A DNA stretch of 64,000 nt from Selaginella tamariscina (Eukaryota; Streptophyta; Lycopodiopsida; Selaginellales; Selaginellaceae), in contig PUQB01000198.1 of assembly GCA_003024785.1 (NCBI GenBank), forward strand, positions 105,224 through 169,223, read 5' to 3'. Every line of letters starts with the position of its first letter. The first letter of the stretch is position 1. Both the position numbers and the translations under genes were made by a program. Below the pieces are notes generated by a model that was not told the origin of the DNA, searched no databases, and saw nothing but the letters and a program-made list of their open reading frames with translations. Below are positions 11,300-23,141 of the stretch, in pieces.

Positions 11300-12906
11300 C
11301 CTTGGAGCTCCCGGTACATGGCGATTTCGCTCTTTGTTGCCGCTAGCATGGTCTTTAATGTGGTGATGGTCGCCTTCCGTAGCGCGATCACCCTTCAAGC
11401 TTTGTCTCGGATCATGTCTGTTGCTCCTGAGCCTGCTGGAGTTGATCCTCCAGGTCCTGCATCCTTTTCCGGGAGTACTTGTAATTCTTGTTCCTTTGCC
11501 ATGAGGAGTTGGGCCTCTAGCTGGGTGTGTACCTCTAGCTCCCTGATGGTCCGGGCGAGTCCTGTCCCGGGCCGGCTGGCTTGGTGGCGCTCGCTTCTGG
11601 CTTCCTGAGTAGGGGTCCCGGTTGGCTGGTTGTAGGTGTGGTAATAGCTTTGGAGAGCTGAGTCTTTGTCAGTAATTCCCTTCTGATCGCCGTCAATTCT
11701 GCTTGTGCCTCAGCAAGCTCCCCACACCTTCGTTCTAACCGAGCTTTGCATTCTTGTATCTGTTGTTCTCTTCGGCTATGACCTGGCTGCGGGCGTGCTG
11801 GTCATCGTTGAGTAGCCCTAGGAGAGTTTTGCACTCACTGTACAGCCACTGGAAGTCCGCTCTCTTCTCACTCCAGTTTTCCTAGGCATCCTTTGTTCTC
11901 TTCATTGTCATCAAACACAGTCGGCCCCCTTCATTCAGTAGCTCCTTAGCCCTTTGGGCAACTTCCCGGGCTCCCTGCGCCGCTCTGTGAGTTCTGTCAC
12001 TATGTCGTCGTGTTCCCTCACCACCGCTAGGAGGTCGAGGCCGTCATATATTGCCATGGCTTCGTCTAATTGGTCGAAGACCCCCGCAAGCCTAGTATAG
12101 ACCGTGGAGGTCCATCGTCCGTTGGCTTGGAAGTGTTGGTAGTTACTCTCGTACTCGTCCTCGGGCTCGTCCTTCCTCCCTCCCTGGCTGGGCCCGATAG
12201 ATTGCTCGATTGCGTCTGATGAGGATTCTGGTAGTGGGGTCCTATAGCCAGGGGAATCGCGTGTATGGGTATCCTGCGTTACATACCCTGGTGATTCCTG
12301 GTCCGGAAGGAGGCTACCCTCCGCCTGTTCCTTTGTTGACCCTATTCTTTCGTAGACGCCGGTCCCTCCGTTGAATCCTGTTCTTCTATTGACTTCGAGG
12401 GTTCTGGTGTTCCCCCATTTGGAGTCTTTGCTCAGTGCCGGCCCAAACTCCTTGAATCCCACTAGTTAGAGTAGGAATCAGGTATTGCTTAAGGCAATCA
12501 GCCCCGACTCCTTCCCACGCCTGCAAAAACCGTCCGCCAATCGCCTAGTGATCCGACTTCCTGTTCTTCCTGTGAGCATGAAGGCCACTAGCGTTACGAA
12601 CTCGACTGCTTCCTCCTTCGCTTGTATGCCTCATAGTCCATGAGTTCCTGTGGTGGCGGGCCATTGAACCTCTGTGTCCGAACATTCTCCTAGGGCTAGG
12701 CCGTCCCCTGGTAGTTGGACGACTATTGCTAGTTCGTCGAACATAATGCGGAAGACGACGCTCCCATCCGTGTAGAATTGTATTCCCCTACGCCCGATTT
12801 GACTAGCCACTAGTTCCGCTAACTGGAGGAATTGTCTGGCCTTCTCATCAAATCCTGGGTCCTCTACTTCACCCCACGGAAGGTCGAAGAAATCGTTCAA
12901 TCGCAA
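11300..12906 (-). CDS. Unknown ORF (ORF2) of the inner element, coiled-coil C terminus, frame-broken
   Basis: I do not recognise this protein. On the minus strand it begins near 12906 with a frame reading LNDFFDLPWGEVEDPGFDEK, then RQFLQLAELVASQIGRR and VFRIMFDELAIVVQLPG. After frame changes it continues as the 175-residue frame 12462-11935 (acidic, with Ser/Glu-rich middle and FDQLDEAMAIYDGLDLL). It ends in a segment rich in Lys/Glu/Gln heptads (QQIQECKARLERRCGELAEA near 11750-11690), a predicted coiled coil. It lies where reverse transcriptase and integrase would be in a normal Gypsy element. Related sequence occurs at 4514-5401 and about 29.5-31.2 kb, so it is a stable part of this family. 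Structural, env-like or packaging roles are all possible; none is shown. Confidence 0.55.
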
Positions 12907-12919
12907 TTGCCTCTTGATT

Positions 12920-13670
12920 CGCCGAACGTCGGTTGCCGATTAATTCCTTAAACTTGGAGTACCTGGGCAATACTAGCTCCGCTACTCGTTCTTGGCCCTT
13001 TGATGAGCACGTGGATTTCTCTGATCACCAGTGGCGATTTCTCTCTGTCCACCTCGTGGTCATGGTAATGGAGGTGTGGCATTGTGCACCTCCTTTCTTG
13101 AGTGTAGGTGCCGTGGCAGTCCTTGTGGCATCCTCCGAGGTGATTGGCGCGTCTATCCCTGCGCCTGGATACGCAATGATGGCGCCACCTGACCATCATT
13201 GCCTTCGTAGTGCGTGCCTCACGCCTGTGGTCCAACCTCGTGGACCATGTGATCCTGTGAGCTGGCCACATGTGCGTTTGGAGATCCTGCTTCCAACTCC
13301 TCTGTCCTCCCTATCTCTTCGCCCCATGGTTCGCTGGTTTTGTCCTGGGATTCCTCAATCTGTGCTTCATCTGGGTGACCCATGCGGCTACCATTGGCCG
13401 TCCGTCGTGGTACTTGTCCGTTAACGTAGACTGTGGTGGTTTTGCTGCCGCCTGGTGAGGCCCATCCTGGCTCTAACTGTACCGTCTTACCTGTTGATCC
13501 CTTCCTGCCGCTTCTTCCCCACACTAGCCCCGCATGTCCCCTATCTAGGTTTTCGTGTCCTACTTTCACCCGGGAGTGTCTACGCCAGAGCTTCTGCCCC
13601 CCTCACTTCGGCCCAGGTAGTGGATATTTCTCCTTGGGACCAGCACCGGAAAGGGGTTGCCAATCCCTGT
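12920..13670 (-). other. Region between protease and ORF2 of the inner element
   Basis: Long but overlapping open frames run on both strands because the DNA is GC-rich. A minus-strand frame reads SPLVIREIHVLIKGPRTSSG near 13050-12980. I recognise no domain here and cannot choose the real frame. Confidence 0.3.
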
Positions 13671-13679
13671 CGATATCAG

Positions 13680-14331
13680 CTTTGGGGTGGCTCTGCTTGC
13701 TTGGGGTGGCCGTTCAGCTTGGGTATGCCCACATAAGCCCTCCAAACTTGTCCTGGTGGTTGGTGAACCAACGTTTCGGTGCCTGATAGTCTCGGGCTTC
13801 GATTGCTTCTACGATCCTTAGTTCGTTCACGTTGGCCTGCCTCTGATGCGAGTCCTCCTGTCTGGCGCAACCCAATCCCAGAAGTCGGCCTGCAGAGGTC
13901 GCTGTTACGCCCTCGCTCCATCCCCCACTCTTGCCGGGCTCCTGATGCTCCAACGCCCCAAATCTCCGTACGGGGGCTTGGGTTTTGCCTGTGGGTATGG
14001 ACCTTATAGCCCGTCTGTGTGGAACCGTATCTGTTGGTGTTCCCAATCGTGCTGTACCTTTGCACCCCTGAGCCAGGTTGACCGAGGAGTAGGTCGAATC
14101 CCCCCTGGCGTGCATATCCAGGACCACAACGTTGATCCAAAATTTGACCATTTGGATTTTGACTTCTACTGCCCTCAAGGTGCCATTGGGTGCCACCACG
14201 GCCTGATTGGCCATGCGTACCTGAAATGAGTGGGCTCCGGAGTTGGCATACACAATTTCCTGTGGAGCTGTTGACATGACATTGATTGTTGACCCCCATC
14301 TATAATCACTTCTGATTGTGTGACCCGCCAT
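13680..14331 (-). CDS. Retroviral-type aspartic protease region of the inner element
   Basis: Near 14305-14275 on the minus strand the sequence reads GSTINVMSTAPQE, just after a run GATGGGGGT. The expected active-site motif D-G/S/T-G-S is nearly present, but one base of the G run appears missing, so the Asp falls in the neighbouring frame. The following FQVRMANQAVVAPNG and VKFWINVVVLDMHARG correspond to the flap and core strands of Gypsy proteases. Another frame gives FDLLLGQP (about 14105-14080), close to the usual I/L-L-G-R-P-W-L. A diverged copy in the relative at 32615-32866 reads DKGSAMNIMSMELHQELG. It would process the element's own Gag. Confidence 0.6.
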
Positions 14332-14999
14332 GCGAAACCGGGATAGTCGGTACGTTGTTCACATAGTCCACTGTAGTTGCAGTGCCTCTTGGTGGGGTCT
14401 TGCTGCTGGTCGTACCCAATTCTCCCATTGTGCAGTGGAAACCAGCGGCGTTTCCTGTTCTGACCCCGTCTGGGCCTCCCCCCTTACGAATGTGCAGTTT
14501 CGCCTTCTCCTTAGTTTTCTTAGTGATTCCTGGCCTTGGCTGGGCTCCACAGGTTCCCAGACTGTCAGTTCTTGCATTTGCTTCTGTTAAAGGTAAAATA
14601 TTAGGAGCATAGGACATCCTACTATAGAGAAAATAAGGGTAGGAAGGTCTGTAGTAAGCATGGAAGGAAAGGTTGTGAAGAAGGAAAATCCTTACCGAGA
14701 GGAAAAGGTGAGTAAGGAAAAGAAAAAGGTAAAGGATGACGTGGCGAGAGGAAGAGTAGTTAAGGGGAGTTAGGGCAACGAAGGAGGGGTCTCCATTTGA
14801 AGTTCCAGTAGGAGATAGAGGTTCTCTACACTTTGTCTCTTGTATTCATATAGTAATGAAAGGTGCATATTATAAGATCTTGTGTGTATGTATGTGTACT
14901 CTCAAAGAATGGATCTAACAAGGCAATAGCCAAAATCTGTTCTTGCCCTTGACTTCGGAGACCAATCATTGTGCTTTGAGAGAAGAGTTTTAATATATG

Positions 15000-17870
15000 T
15001 AAATGAGGAGAGTTGAAGGAAAGAAAGTGTGTAACCTTTCCTAAAGGTTAGGAGAAAGGAAACCGGTTAAACAGGAAAAGGTGGGGTTTCCGGTTTTCCT
15101 GTTTAACAGCTTCCTTACCCACTACGTTTATTGCATGTCCTCTCTTTCCGCACCTTCGCGCTCCTCTGGTTCTCCGTCTCTGTGTTTCCCTTGTTTCATC
15201 CGCTAAGGGAGCCTGTGGTACTATGTCTATCCCGACGTCCTGTTCTGGTAGTACCACCATTACTTGGTTTACTTGAGGTGTGGAGTTTGGAATTGGGTTT
15301 GCGGGGATCTGCCCGTTACTCGTCCTGGCGGTGCTAGCTACTTGCGCTTTTAGCATTGGTTTGATCAATGATACCCATGAACATCGGTAGAGTGGGTGTG
15401 GGCCTCCGCACAGTGTGCACAACACCCCCTTGCATTCTGGTAGTCTCTCTCTATCGCCATACCTGGGTCGGTAAGGTGGCCGTTCTCGGGAGTGGGACCT
15501 ACGATTCCGATCTCCCGAACGGGACCTCCTACGGGGTTGGTTGTCTCCCTCTGTCCTGCGGCCGTAACTCCTTCGGCCATCCGGCCCCCTTCGGCTCCTT
15601 GCTCTACCGTCAGTGTGGTGCCTGTGGTGGCCTTCGGCTCAGGAGTTCGGCCAGCCGGTAGCAATCGTCCGTGTTGTGAGATCCGCGGATGTTACACACC
15701 CGACAGTACTTATCCCCCCGTGCAGTGTATCCCATTTGAGCCAGTGTCGTGGATAAGTCTTCCTTTGTGTGGCCCCCGTAGTTTTCCCCTGTGCACTGCC
15801 TATGTCCCTTGGCCCCCGACCGTTTCTCCTTTTTGGTCGGCCTTGGAGTGTCCGAGAGGTTTTCCTCATCCGATGCGGTATCGTTCGCCCTCCTCTACGT
15901 CGATTTGTCCTCGCCTTCCTTTCTTGGCCTCTTTTAGCTTCCCATTTTCGGCCTTCTTGGTGTACCGGAGTAACTTGTCAAACGTCCGGTCGTCGTCCAA
16001 GCCGATCCACTTGCGGATCTCGGCCGCAGTCCCTTTCGGTACCACATTTTCTTGGTCAGGTCAACTGGGGAGCTCCTAACCGGGCGATATACCCAGCATG
16101 CGGACCGTATATTCGTCGACCGATTCTCCTGCTTTCTGTTTCAAGCTCGTTAGCTTGTGGATCACCTCCTCTTCACTTTTTCTTCTCGGAAGGTATCCAG
16201 AAATGCCCTTCGTGCGGTTTCCCAGCGGGCTCCTTCGTTCCCTCGTGGAATCGCATCCACCAGGCGTGTGCCTTTTTGTCCAGAGTGCATGCAAAGGCAC
16301 TCAACTTCTTGTGATTGTCGCTCACACTCCGAAGTTCACACTTGTTCGAACTTGTGGACGTGTTGGTCTGCGTCTTCCCTTCGCTCCACGGAACACGGGT
16401 AAGGGCACTGTTACGGTGCTCTCCTACATTCGATTGAGCGCTTGGGCTAATAAGGTGACCGGTCGGTTCCCATGGCTCCCGTTGTGCTGAGAGTTGTTCC
16501 ATCCGGACCCTCTGCTTCGGACGTGGTGTAGTCCACGCCTAGTATTTTGCGGGCACCTTTCTCCTTCCTCGCGGCCCTGCCCTCCCGTTGAGCATGGGTG
16601 ACAGGACGGGCTCCTCCCGGCTGTCCCTCAGGGGCCCCCACTACGGGACCAACCTGACGGCTGGTGGCATGGCTTACCTTGGCTGGACGGTTTTCCCTCC
16701 TCCAACGAGTAGTTTTGTATGATTGTGCACGGATTCCCCTCGCGACGTCTAAACAGGTCATGATCGATGGGGCGATTCCTCCTCGCCCCAAGACAGTATC
16801 TCCCCGTCTGGTAATGGTTGCGGCTCTGCCGTGTGCCTTGGCAGATTTCCCTTGCGGGCTGGTGCGATACTAGTCGCTCGGGCGAATCTCTCCTGCCCCT
16901 TGATGAATTCCTCTCGTCCCTTCTCCAAGGTAGCCACTATGCGGCCCCTCTTTCTAGTGCCTCCTCCCAGTCCATCAGCTCATCGACGTCCAGTCGCCTC
17001 CACGCAGGCGGTCGCCCAAGTGTACCCCGGCCTTTCGAAGCCTTGGATTCCCATCCTGGTAACCACCCTAACCTGCTGCGTTGTCCGATCGACTGAACTC
17101 CTGGTGCAGAGGTTGCCTTGTTGGCAATCGATGCCCCTCCCTATGGGGGCTTCCTGGATGAGGCTCTTCCTCCCCTCTTTCCGGGCAGATACGGCCCCCC
17201 GCGTCACCCTGATGGGTGACGATGGCCCTGGGTTTCCTATCTTACCTCCATCGTGGCGCTGGTCACGTTGGGCTTCTGGCTCACGTCCTCCTTCGCTATC
17301 CGTGTTGCTTTCTCCCCCTCAAGATTCTTGCCTTCGTCGCAGGCCTGCCCTCTCCTAGGGTTGTCCTGGTCGAGGTTTCCTCCTTCGGGGGTACTCGTCA
17401 AACACTGGTTCTGCTCGTTGGTATGGGGCTCTTCATGGCCGTCACTTTCACCTACGTCGAGGGGTAGAGGGCTTTCGTCGTCTTGCCATCCATCCCAATC
17501 TGCATCGTAGGTTACTGTCGGGCGAAGTCGCCCTTCCGGTGCTGTTCATACCTGCATGTTGCCATGCCTGGATTGTCGTCCGGACGTGCTGCGGTTCCTT
17601 CATATCCTTCTTCGTGTCAGCGGCGTGCGACCGCCTCTATCGCCGGTGTGCCGAGTTTACCGCTGCTCGAAGATTCGGCCATGCGGCGTTACCGTCGTTC
17701 CCTCGAGTAGGTGAGGCAGGGGCTGATTGTGGCAACCGAGGTGCTTCGCCACCGTCCATCACTCTCCCTCGGCGGCCCACCCCATTCTCCTGGTCAGCTG
17801 TTGCTCGTCGATCTCTATTTGCTCGAATGAGTTAATCCCAGCTCTTCGTCGGGCCGCCACTCTACTTGCT
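15000..17870 (-). CDS. Gag region of the inner element, two zinc knuckles, frame-broken
   Basis: Reading on minus from about 17.8 kb, the N-terminal part is basic and low complexity. The capsid-like part appears at about 16330-16080: LDKKAHAWWMRFHEGTKE, then PRRKSEEEVIHKLTSLKQKA and GESVDEYTVRM, which is the classical Gypsy gag pattern. A first zinc knuckle (C-R-V-C then five residues, H, four, C) falls near 15710-15670 in a frame different from the annotated open frames, and a second (LCTLCGGPHPLYRC) at 15422-15380. Several frame changes separate these parts, so no single intact reading frame is present in the assembly. Confidence 0.6.
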
Positions 17871-17921
17871 ACAGTGAACTCCATCTGTGTGTACTATCTA
17901 TCCCTCCGTGGTCGCCACAAA

Positions 17922-18602
17922 TGGTCGTCGAGGACTCTGCAGGCCAGATGTGGTTCTTCTCAGGAAGCTGCAGTGGTCGCCAGGACGCTGTTGAAGGCGC
18001 CCAACCCCGGGGGTTCGGCCAGTACGCCGGGCCTTACCTCAGGAGTAATGGAAGGTATTGGATGGCCTCTACCCGGACGCTATGAGGGTCCGTGTACAGG
18101 TAATGGGAAGTTCTATTAAGAGGACTGGGCAGAGAGTGTTGCGGGCCTAGGAGTCGGGCAAGCGGGGAGTGCCCGCTTGTGGGGTGAATAAAAGGAAAAT
18201 GGATATATATTGCCTGTCTGAGTACAAACTATCTCCGACATGGGAGCAAGATATAAGATGCAGACTTGACTCCTAAAAACGACCGACCCACTACCCGCCT
18301 TCCGATTTATATAGTGGGTATCTACCGCTAGATCCTAGCTATAGGTGGCACTCTCCCACTGGTCTGCCGCCTGGTGACAGAGTCCTGCCTGTCACATTTA
18401 TGCGCCTCCCCACGCGTGTTGTCCTTCATACCCTGGGTAGTTGGTCCAGACAATTGGATCTTCGCCCATTACGCGCCGCCTGACACCGGTCGCCATCAGT
18501 CCGTACCTGAAGTACCTCCCCTTATCCTGCGCTTCGTCCAGTCGCACGTTCGTGCCGTGGGCGTCCTGCCGGCTGGCCACAATGACGGGTCACCATCAAC
18601 CA
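17922..18602 (-). repeat. 5' LTR of the inner element
   Basis: Partner of 10555-11243. It starts TGGTCGTCGAGG and ends CATCAACCA. CTTCC at 18603 repeats the bases before the other LTR, confirming this as the true right border of the insertion. Confidence 0.85.
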
Positions 18603-18631
18603 CTTCCTTGTTCCTGGATCGTGGCTTGACA
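18603..18631 (+). repeat. 5' LTR of the chromovirus, last part
   Basis: CTTCCTTGTTCCTGGATCGTGGCTTGACA matches the final bases of the 3' LTR (23885-23913). It shows that the LTR resumes directly after the inner element. Confidence 0.85.
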
Positions 18632-18729
18632 GTTTGATAGTAACTGTTTTCATAGCTTTCCAATTTCCAGCTACTTTTTTTTTCCTTGATTCTTCTCCTT
18701 CATTTTCCTCTTTTTTTCTTTCATAGATC

Positions 18730-19690
18730 ATGGCCGATTTTGAGCAATTTCAATGTGAGCACCAAATATTGCTTTATGAGTTGGCCACTTTGCGCTAAGT
18801 GGTCACAGATCTGCAGGTTCCACCAACGCGACGCATGCAGCTGCTGATGCATCCAAGGCTGCTGCGCAGGCTCTTTCTCAAGCACATGTGGTTTCCTCTC
18901 CATCGAACACTTCTTCGGAGCTAAAGATCAGCATGCCGGAAAAGTTTAATGGCAATCGTACCGATTTTCAAGGGTTCCTGAATCAGATCAGGCTTTTGAT
19001 CTACATGCAACCACGCCGCTACTCAACTATGTACAAAAGGTTGGCCTTTTGGCATCCCTATTAGTTGGATCTCCATGGGCTTGGGTTGCCCCTTTGTTGG
19101 AGCATGACGACTCATTGATGGAAAACTTTGAAGGTTTTGTGGCTGCCTTTGAAGCTTGCTTTGGAGATCCCGATAAATATTGTTCCGCATGCACGAAGTT
19201 ACGAAAGCTCACACAAGGATCTTGACCAGCTTTCGTTTATGCATCTGAATTTCAGCAACTTTGCACGAACATTCCATGGGACGAGACTGCATTGATTGAA
19301 CACTTCCATTTTGGGTTGAGGGATGATGTGAAGGACCTTCTCCTTACGTTACCGGATGCCCAAACATTAACGAAGATCATGCAACAGGCCGTCCGCTGCA
19401 ACAACCGCTTGTTCAAGCGTCGTCAGGAAAAATCCTGTTAGTAGTTCCTGCAACTATGGTACATACTCTTGTGACACCTTCTGAAGTAGTTCCTATGGAG
19501 GTTGAGAAATACAAGCGTGGCTCACTTCCGCTGCTGAGAAGCAACATCGCCGTAGTGATAATTTATGTTTGTATTGTGGTGAAGCAGGACACAAGGCTGC
19601 GGAATGTCCTATTAAAGCCAAGAAGTTCAAGACGCGTGAAGTTGAAGCTGAAGTTCAATCGGAAAACTTCAATGCTCACTTTGTTTAGGA
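18730..19690 (+). pseudogene. Chromovirus gag with one zinc knuckle, frame-broken
   Basis: ATG at 18730 opens MADFEQFQCEHQ. Further frames give MPEKFNGNRTDFQGFLNQIR (about 18935-18993), a capsid-like core with FEGFVAAFEACFGDP, and LLLTLPDAQ near 19342. A CCHC knuckle, [14 protein letters not shown], lies at about 19569-19610. The frames are joined by several slips and at least one stop (19224), so the protein is not intact. This gag type, with the pattern F-x-G-x-x-x-x-F-x-G-F-L-x-Q and R-x-Y, is typical of elements that also have a C-terminal chromodomain. Confidence 0.7.
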
Positions 19691-19699
19691 GCCACGAAG

Positions 19700-20302
19700 T
19701 TGGATGTAAGTGCAGGCTCCATTGGTGCTGCTCATACCATTTCATCACTCAAGTTTCCTGTACACATTCATCTCAATAATCGAGAGCTCAAGGAGTTTGC
19801 CCTGTTAGACACTGGTGCAAATACATGCTTCATGGATGACACTTTTGCAACTCAACATGGCATTCCGGTGGTGAAGTTGAAGCGTGCAGTTCCTATAGAG
19901 GTGGCCGATGGTCGTCTGATTGCTTCTGGTGCAGTTACCCATGCTACCAAACCTCTCTCTTGTAGTCATGGTGCATTCAACTGTTCGATTTCCTTCAACT
20001 TGATCAAGACTCGGTCGACTCCCATCATTTTGGGCATGCCATGGTTCATTGTTGCAAATCCTCAGATTGATTGGAGGTCTAAGACGCTCATGTTTTCCTC
20101 TCCGGCAACCAGGATCAATCCTGTACCTTCCTGTGTGCAGGATACATCCTTAGTGTCTGAGGAAGTACAAGCTACAGGATTGACCGTGCATGTTCATGTA
20201 TCAGTGTTGAAGACTCCTCCTCGACAGAATTCACCTCATGTCAATTCCTCAACACATCCGCAGGTTCTCTCCACTCATGTAAGTTCCCGGATTCCTGTAT
20301 AG
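19700..20302 (+). CDS. Chromovirus protease domain
   Basis: A 200-residue open frame holds the aspartic protease. FALLDTGANTCFMDD carries the catalytic D-T-G at about 19806-19820, and PIILGMPWF the I-L-G-M-x-W motif that follows the second half of the fold. It should cleave the Gag-Pol polyprotein. The frame ends at a TAG at 20300, before the reverse transcriptase. Confidence 0.8.
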   Translation: MDVSAGSIGAAHTISSLKFPVHIHLNNRELKEFALLDTGANTCFMDDTFATQHGIPVVKLKRAVPIEVADGRLIASGAVTHATKPLSCSHGAFNCSISFNLIKTRSTPIILGMPWFIVANPQIDWRSKTLMFSSPATRINPVPSCVQDTSLVSEEVQATGLTVHVHVSVLKTPPRQNSPHVNSSTHPQVLSTHVSSRIPV

Positions 20303-20570
20303 GGTTCTTCCAATCCTGTATCAGTGTCGAAGGTTCCTCCAACAGGATCCACCTCCTATTAGTTCGTCAGCACACTCACAGGCTCTCTTCACTCTTGTGC
20401 ATCCATGGACTTATGTACAAGATTCTTCCAATTCTGTACATTTGTCAACATCCACACGTTTCTCCCAATCCTGCCTCTTTTCATTACTCTTCTTCTGTTC
20501 CACCCTCAAGATCCTTCCTCTTTTTTAATTACAACTTCCTCCTTCTCCTCTCCGAGTTCTTACCACTACC

Positions 20571-21110
20571 ATGCATGAACTTGCCACTGATCCTGCTCCT
20601 TTTCATCTTTTTGCCTTCCAAGTAACTCCTACGTCCTCTTCTACCTATGCACTGTCACCTACAGAATTGAAGGTTCTTTGTCAGTACATCAAGGAAAACT
20701 TGGCATCCGGCTTCATTCATCACTCAAAGTCCCCTGCAAGAGCACCTATCTTCCTTATCAAGAAGAAAGATGGGAGTTTACGTTTGGTTGTGGACTATAG
20801 AGGTTTGAATCAAGTCACCATTCGAAACCGGTACCCGTTGCCATTGATCCCAGAACTTTTCGATCGGCTGCAAGGAGCAAAGGTGTTCACGAAGATTGAA
20901 TGAGGGGCTTACAATCTTGTACGGATTTATCCAGGCGATGAGTGGAAGACTGCCTTTCGTACAAGGTATGGACACTTCGAGTACACGGTGATGCCTTTCG
21001 GACTTACTAATGCCCCAGCCGTGTTCCAACACATGGTGAACGACATCTTTCGTGACTTCTTGGACCAATTTGTGGTAATCTACCTCGATGACATTTTGAT
21101 TTTCTAAGGA
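20571..21110 (+). pseudogene. Chromovirus reverse transcriptase
   Basis: The fingers and palm are clear: [20 protein letters not shown] and the [17 protein letters not shown] segment, then [14 protein letters not shown]. The catalytic YLDD box is intact at 21081-21092. A TGA at 20901 and a slip nearby separate the N-terminal part from the palm, and a TAA follows the YLDD segment at 21106. The domain is complete in sequence but not in one frame. Confidence 0.85.
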
Positions 21111-21840
21111 CTAGGCGGCTCATGACAAATATGTACGACTAGTCCTACAAAGGCTTTGCGAGCATGGCCTGTATGCGAAGTTAGGAAGTGTTTATTTGAC
21201 AGGGATATTGTGAAGTTCTTGGGCTACATCGTCTCTCTGCTGGCGTTTCCATGGACATGCACAAGGTGAAGACTATCGTGGAGTGGGAGAGGCCCAAGTC
21301 TGTATTAAACGTACAATGTTTCCTTGGCTTTGCAAACTTCTACAGCATTTTACAGGACTTCTCCAAGCGTGTACTTCACTCACGGAACTCACCAAGCGCA
21401 CATGAGTGTTCTCTTGGTCCGACAAGGCGGAACATGCATTCATAACATCAAGGATACCTTCACGACAGCTTCAATTTTAGCACATCCTGATCCTTCTCGT
21501 CCCTTCTTCGTTGAACAAATGCTCGATTTTGCAGTAGGATCTGTTTATCACAATTTGGAGAAGACAAGTTGCTTCATCCTGTAGCTTTTCACTCTCGTAA
21601 GTTCCTTTCGGCGGAGATCAATTACGAGATTCATGACAAGGAACTCAAGGCCATTGTGGATTTGTTCGAGGAGCGGCATTTCCTGGAAGGTGCTGCATAT
21701 CCTGTACAAGTTTTATGGATCACAAGAACTGAAGTATTTTCAAACGCTCGAGTTCTCAGTCGGTGACATAGATGGTGGAGTTCCTATCATGTTTTGATTT
21801 CGTCATCATCTACAGGCCTGGTTTTCGAAATGGCAAGGCG
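21110..21840 (+). pseudogene. Chromovirus RT connection and RNase H region
   Basis: Downstream of YLDD are FLGYIVS-like sequence (about 21218) and FLGFANFY (about 21322), the RT thumb. The RNase H part reads [20 protein letters not shown] at about 21577-21637 with DKELKAIVD next. The frame is broken several times, and the catalytic acidic residues of RNase H cannot all be placed. Confidence 0.7.
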
Positions 21841-22027
21841 GATGCATTGTCTAGGCGCTCTTACCTTGCACCGACCCCAGGCGATCCTGCATATGACTGT
21901 CAAAAGCAAGTGTTGTTGGGTCCTGATTGACTTCGGCTTGCAGCACTACAAGTTCATCAGGCTTCCAGCAGATTCCACACTCCTAAGGACATCCGTTTGC
22001 AGTTTGTTATAGACGACTTGGCAAGGA

Positions 22028-22990
22028 ATGTGTTTTCACACATTAGTCCTGACATCACAAGTTCCTCTTCCTCCAGTTCCGTACAGACTACAAGTTGTTT
22101 GCCATACAGGACGGACTTCTGTACCGGGAAGGTCTCCTATACGTTCTGTTGATGTTTGCAGGACTCATGTGGTACAGGATTATCATGATACCCCGGCTAT
22201 AAGACATTTTGGTGTGGCCAAGACAGTTGAGTTGGTGACTCGCAACTATTGGTGGCCTGTGTTGCGAAGTTTTGTGGACAAGTTTGTATGGAGTTGTGAC
22301 ACCTGCAATAGGTCGAAGATGCCTTGTCATGCGCCTCTAGTCTTCTTCCCTCTTCCTATTCCTTTTGCTCCTTGGAGATCCATTTCTATGGATTTCCTCA
22401 CAGATCTTCCTCTTTCTCGTGGATTTAATGCAGTTCTTGTGATGGTTAACCGTTTCACCAAACAGGCTCATTTCTACCATGTCACAAGACTGCTACAGGC
22501 CAGACAACCGCTGAGTTGGTGATCCGCGAAGTATTCCGACACCATGGTCTTCCTGAGAGCATTACTTCTGATCGAGGCCCACAATTCATGTCCAAGTTTG
22601 GTGAGAACTTTCCGGAGTTTACAGGTTAAAGCGGACCTTTCTTTAGGATACCATCCACAAACTGATGGGCAGTCAGAATGCATGATTTAGACCTTGAGCA
22701 ATATCTTCGCTGCTTCATCAGTTATCAACAGGACAACTGGTTGGACCTTCTTTCCAATGGTGGAGTTTGCCTTACAACAACTCCGTTCACGCATCTACAG
22801 GCCAGACACCTTTCTTTGCTCTTACAGGCTACCATCCACGTTTTGACTTTGCTCCTACTTCTCCTTCTTCGCTCCTGCAGTACAGGATCGTCTCCAGCAT
22901 CTTCGTCAGGTACATGAGATCTCCGGGTTCATCTTCAGCAGGCACAGGAATGGTACAAGCATCATGCTGATGCTCATCGTCAACCGGCAC
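22028..22990 (+). pseudogene. Chromovirus integrase
   Basis: The HHCC zinc domain is seen as HFGVAKTVELV followed by SCDTCNRSKMP (22204-22325). The core has SMDFLTDLP with the first catalytic Asp (about 22384), SDRGPQFMSKF with the second (about 22570) and HPQTDGQSE with the Glu (about 22655). The GPY/F module LGPYRIV lies at about 23079-23099. Frame changes lie between these, as elsewhere in this element. Confidence 0.75.
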
Positions 22991-23141
22991 CTGCATACAA
23001 GATTGGTGATCTCGTGTGGCTTCTTCGTCGGCATATTCGCACCAACAGGCCTTCTTCTAAGTTGGATTTTCAACGATTGGGCCCTTACAGGATTGTGGCT
23101 GAGGTCAATCCTGTAGCTTTCCGACTCGAGTTACCATCACG

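Larger units (their letters stand above)
10555..18602 (-). mobile_element. Inner LTR element with gag, protease and an unknown ORF, no RT seen
   Basis: LTRs of about 690 bp (10555-11243 and 17922-18602) start TGGTCGTCG and end in CAACCA (CAACTA in the left copy). Target duplication CTTCC flanks it (10550-10554 and 18603-18607), inside the chromovirus 5' LTR. Coding sense is minus, so 17922-18602 is its 5' LTR. Reading from there: gag with two zinc knuckles (about 17.8-15.0 kb), aspartic protease (about 14.3 kb), then an ORF of unknown function with coiled coil (about 12.9-11.3 kb). The internal DNA is much more GC-rich than its surroundings. I find no reverse transcriptase, RNase H or integrase motif on either strand, which points to a non-autonomous element that depends on another element's enzymes. 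Confidence 0.8.

Noticed and set aside
13676..14299. 207-residue minus-strand frame overlapping the protease
   Set aside because: It overlaps the protease frame by a one-base offset and contains only the downstream LLGQP piece; probably the same protein continued after a lost base, not a second gene.
11040..17835. Many plus-strand open frames of 60-195 residues in the inner element
   Set aside because: The GC-rich DNA keeps antisense frames open; recognisable gag and protease domains are on the minus strand only.
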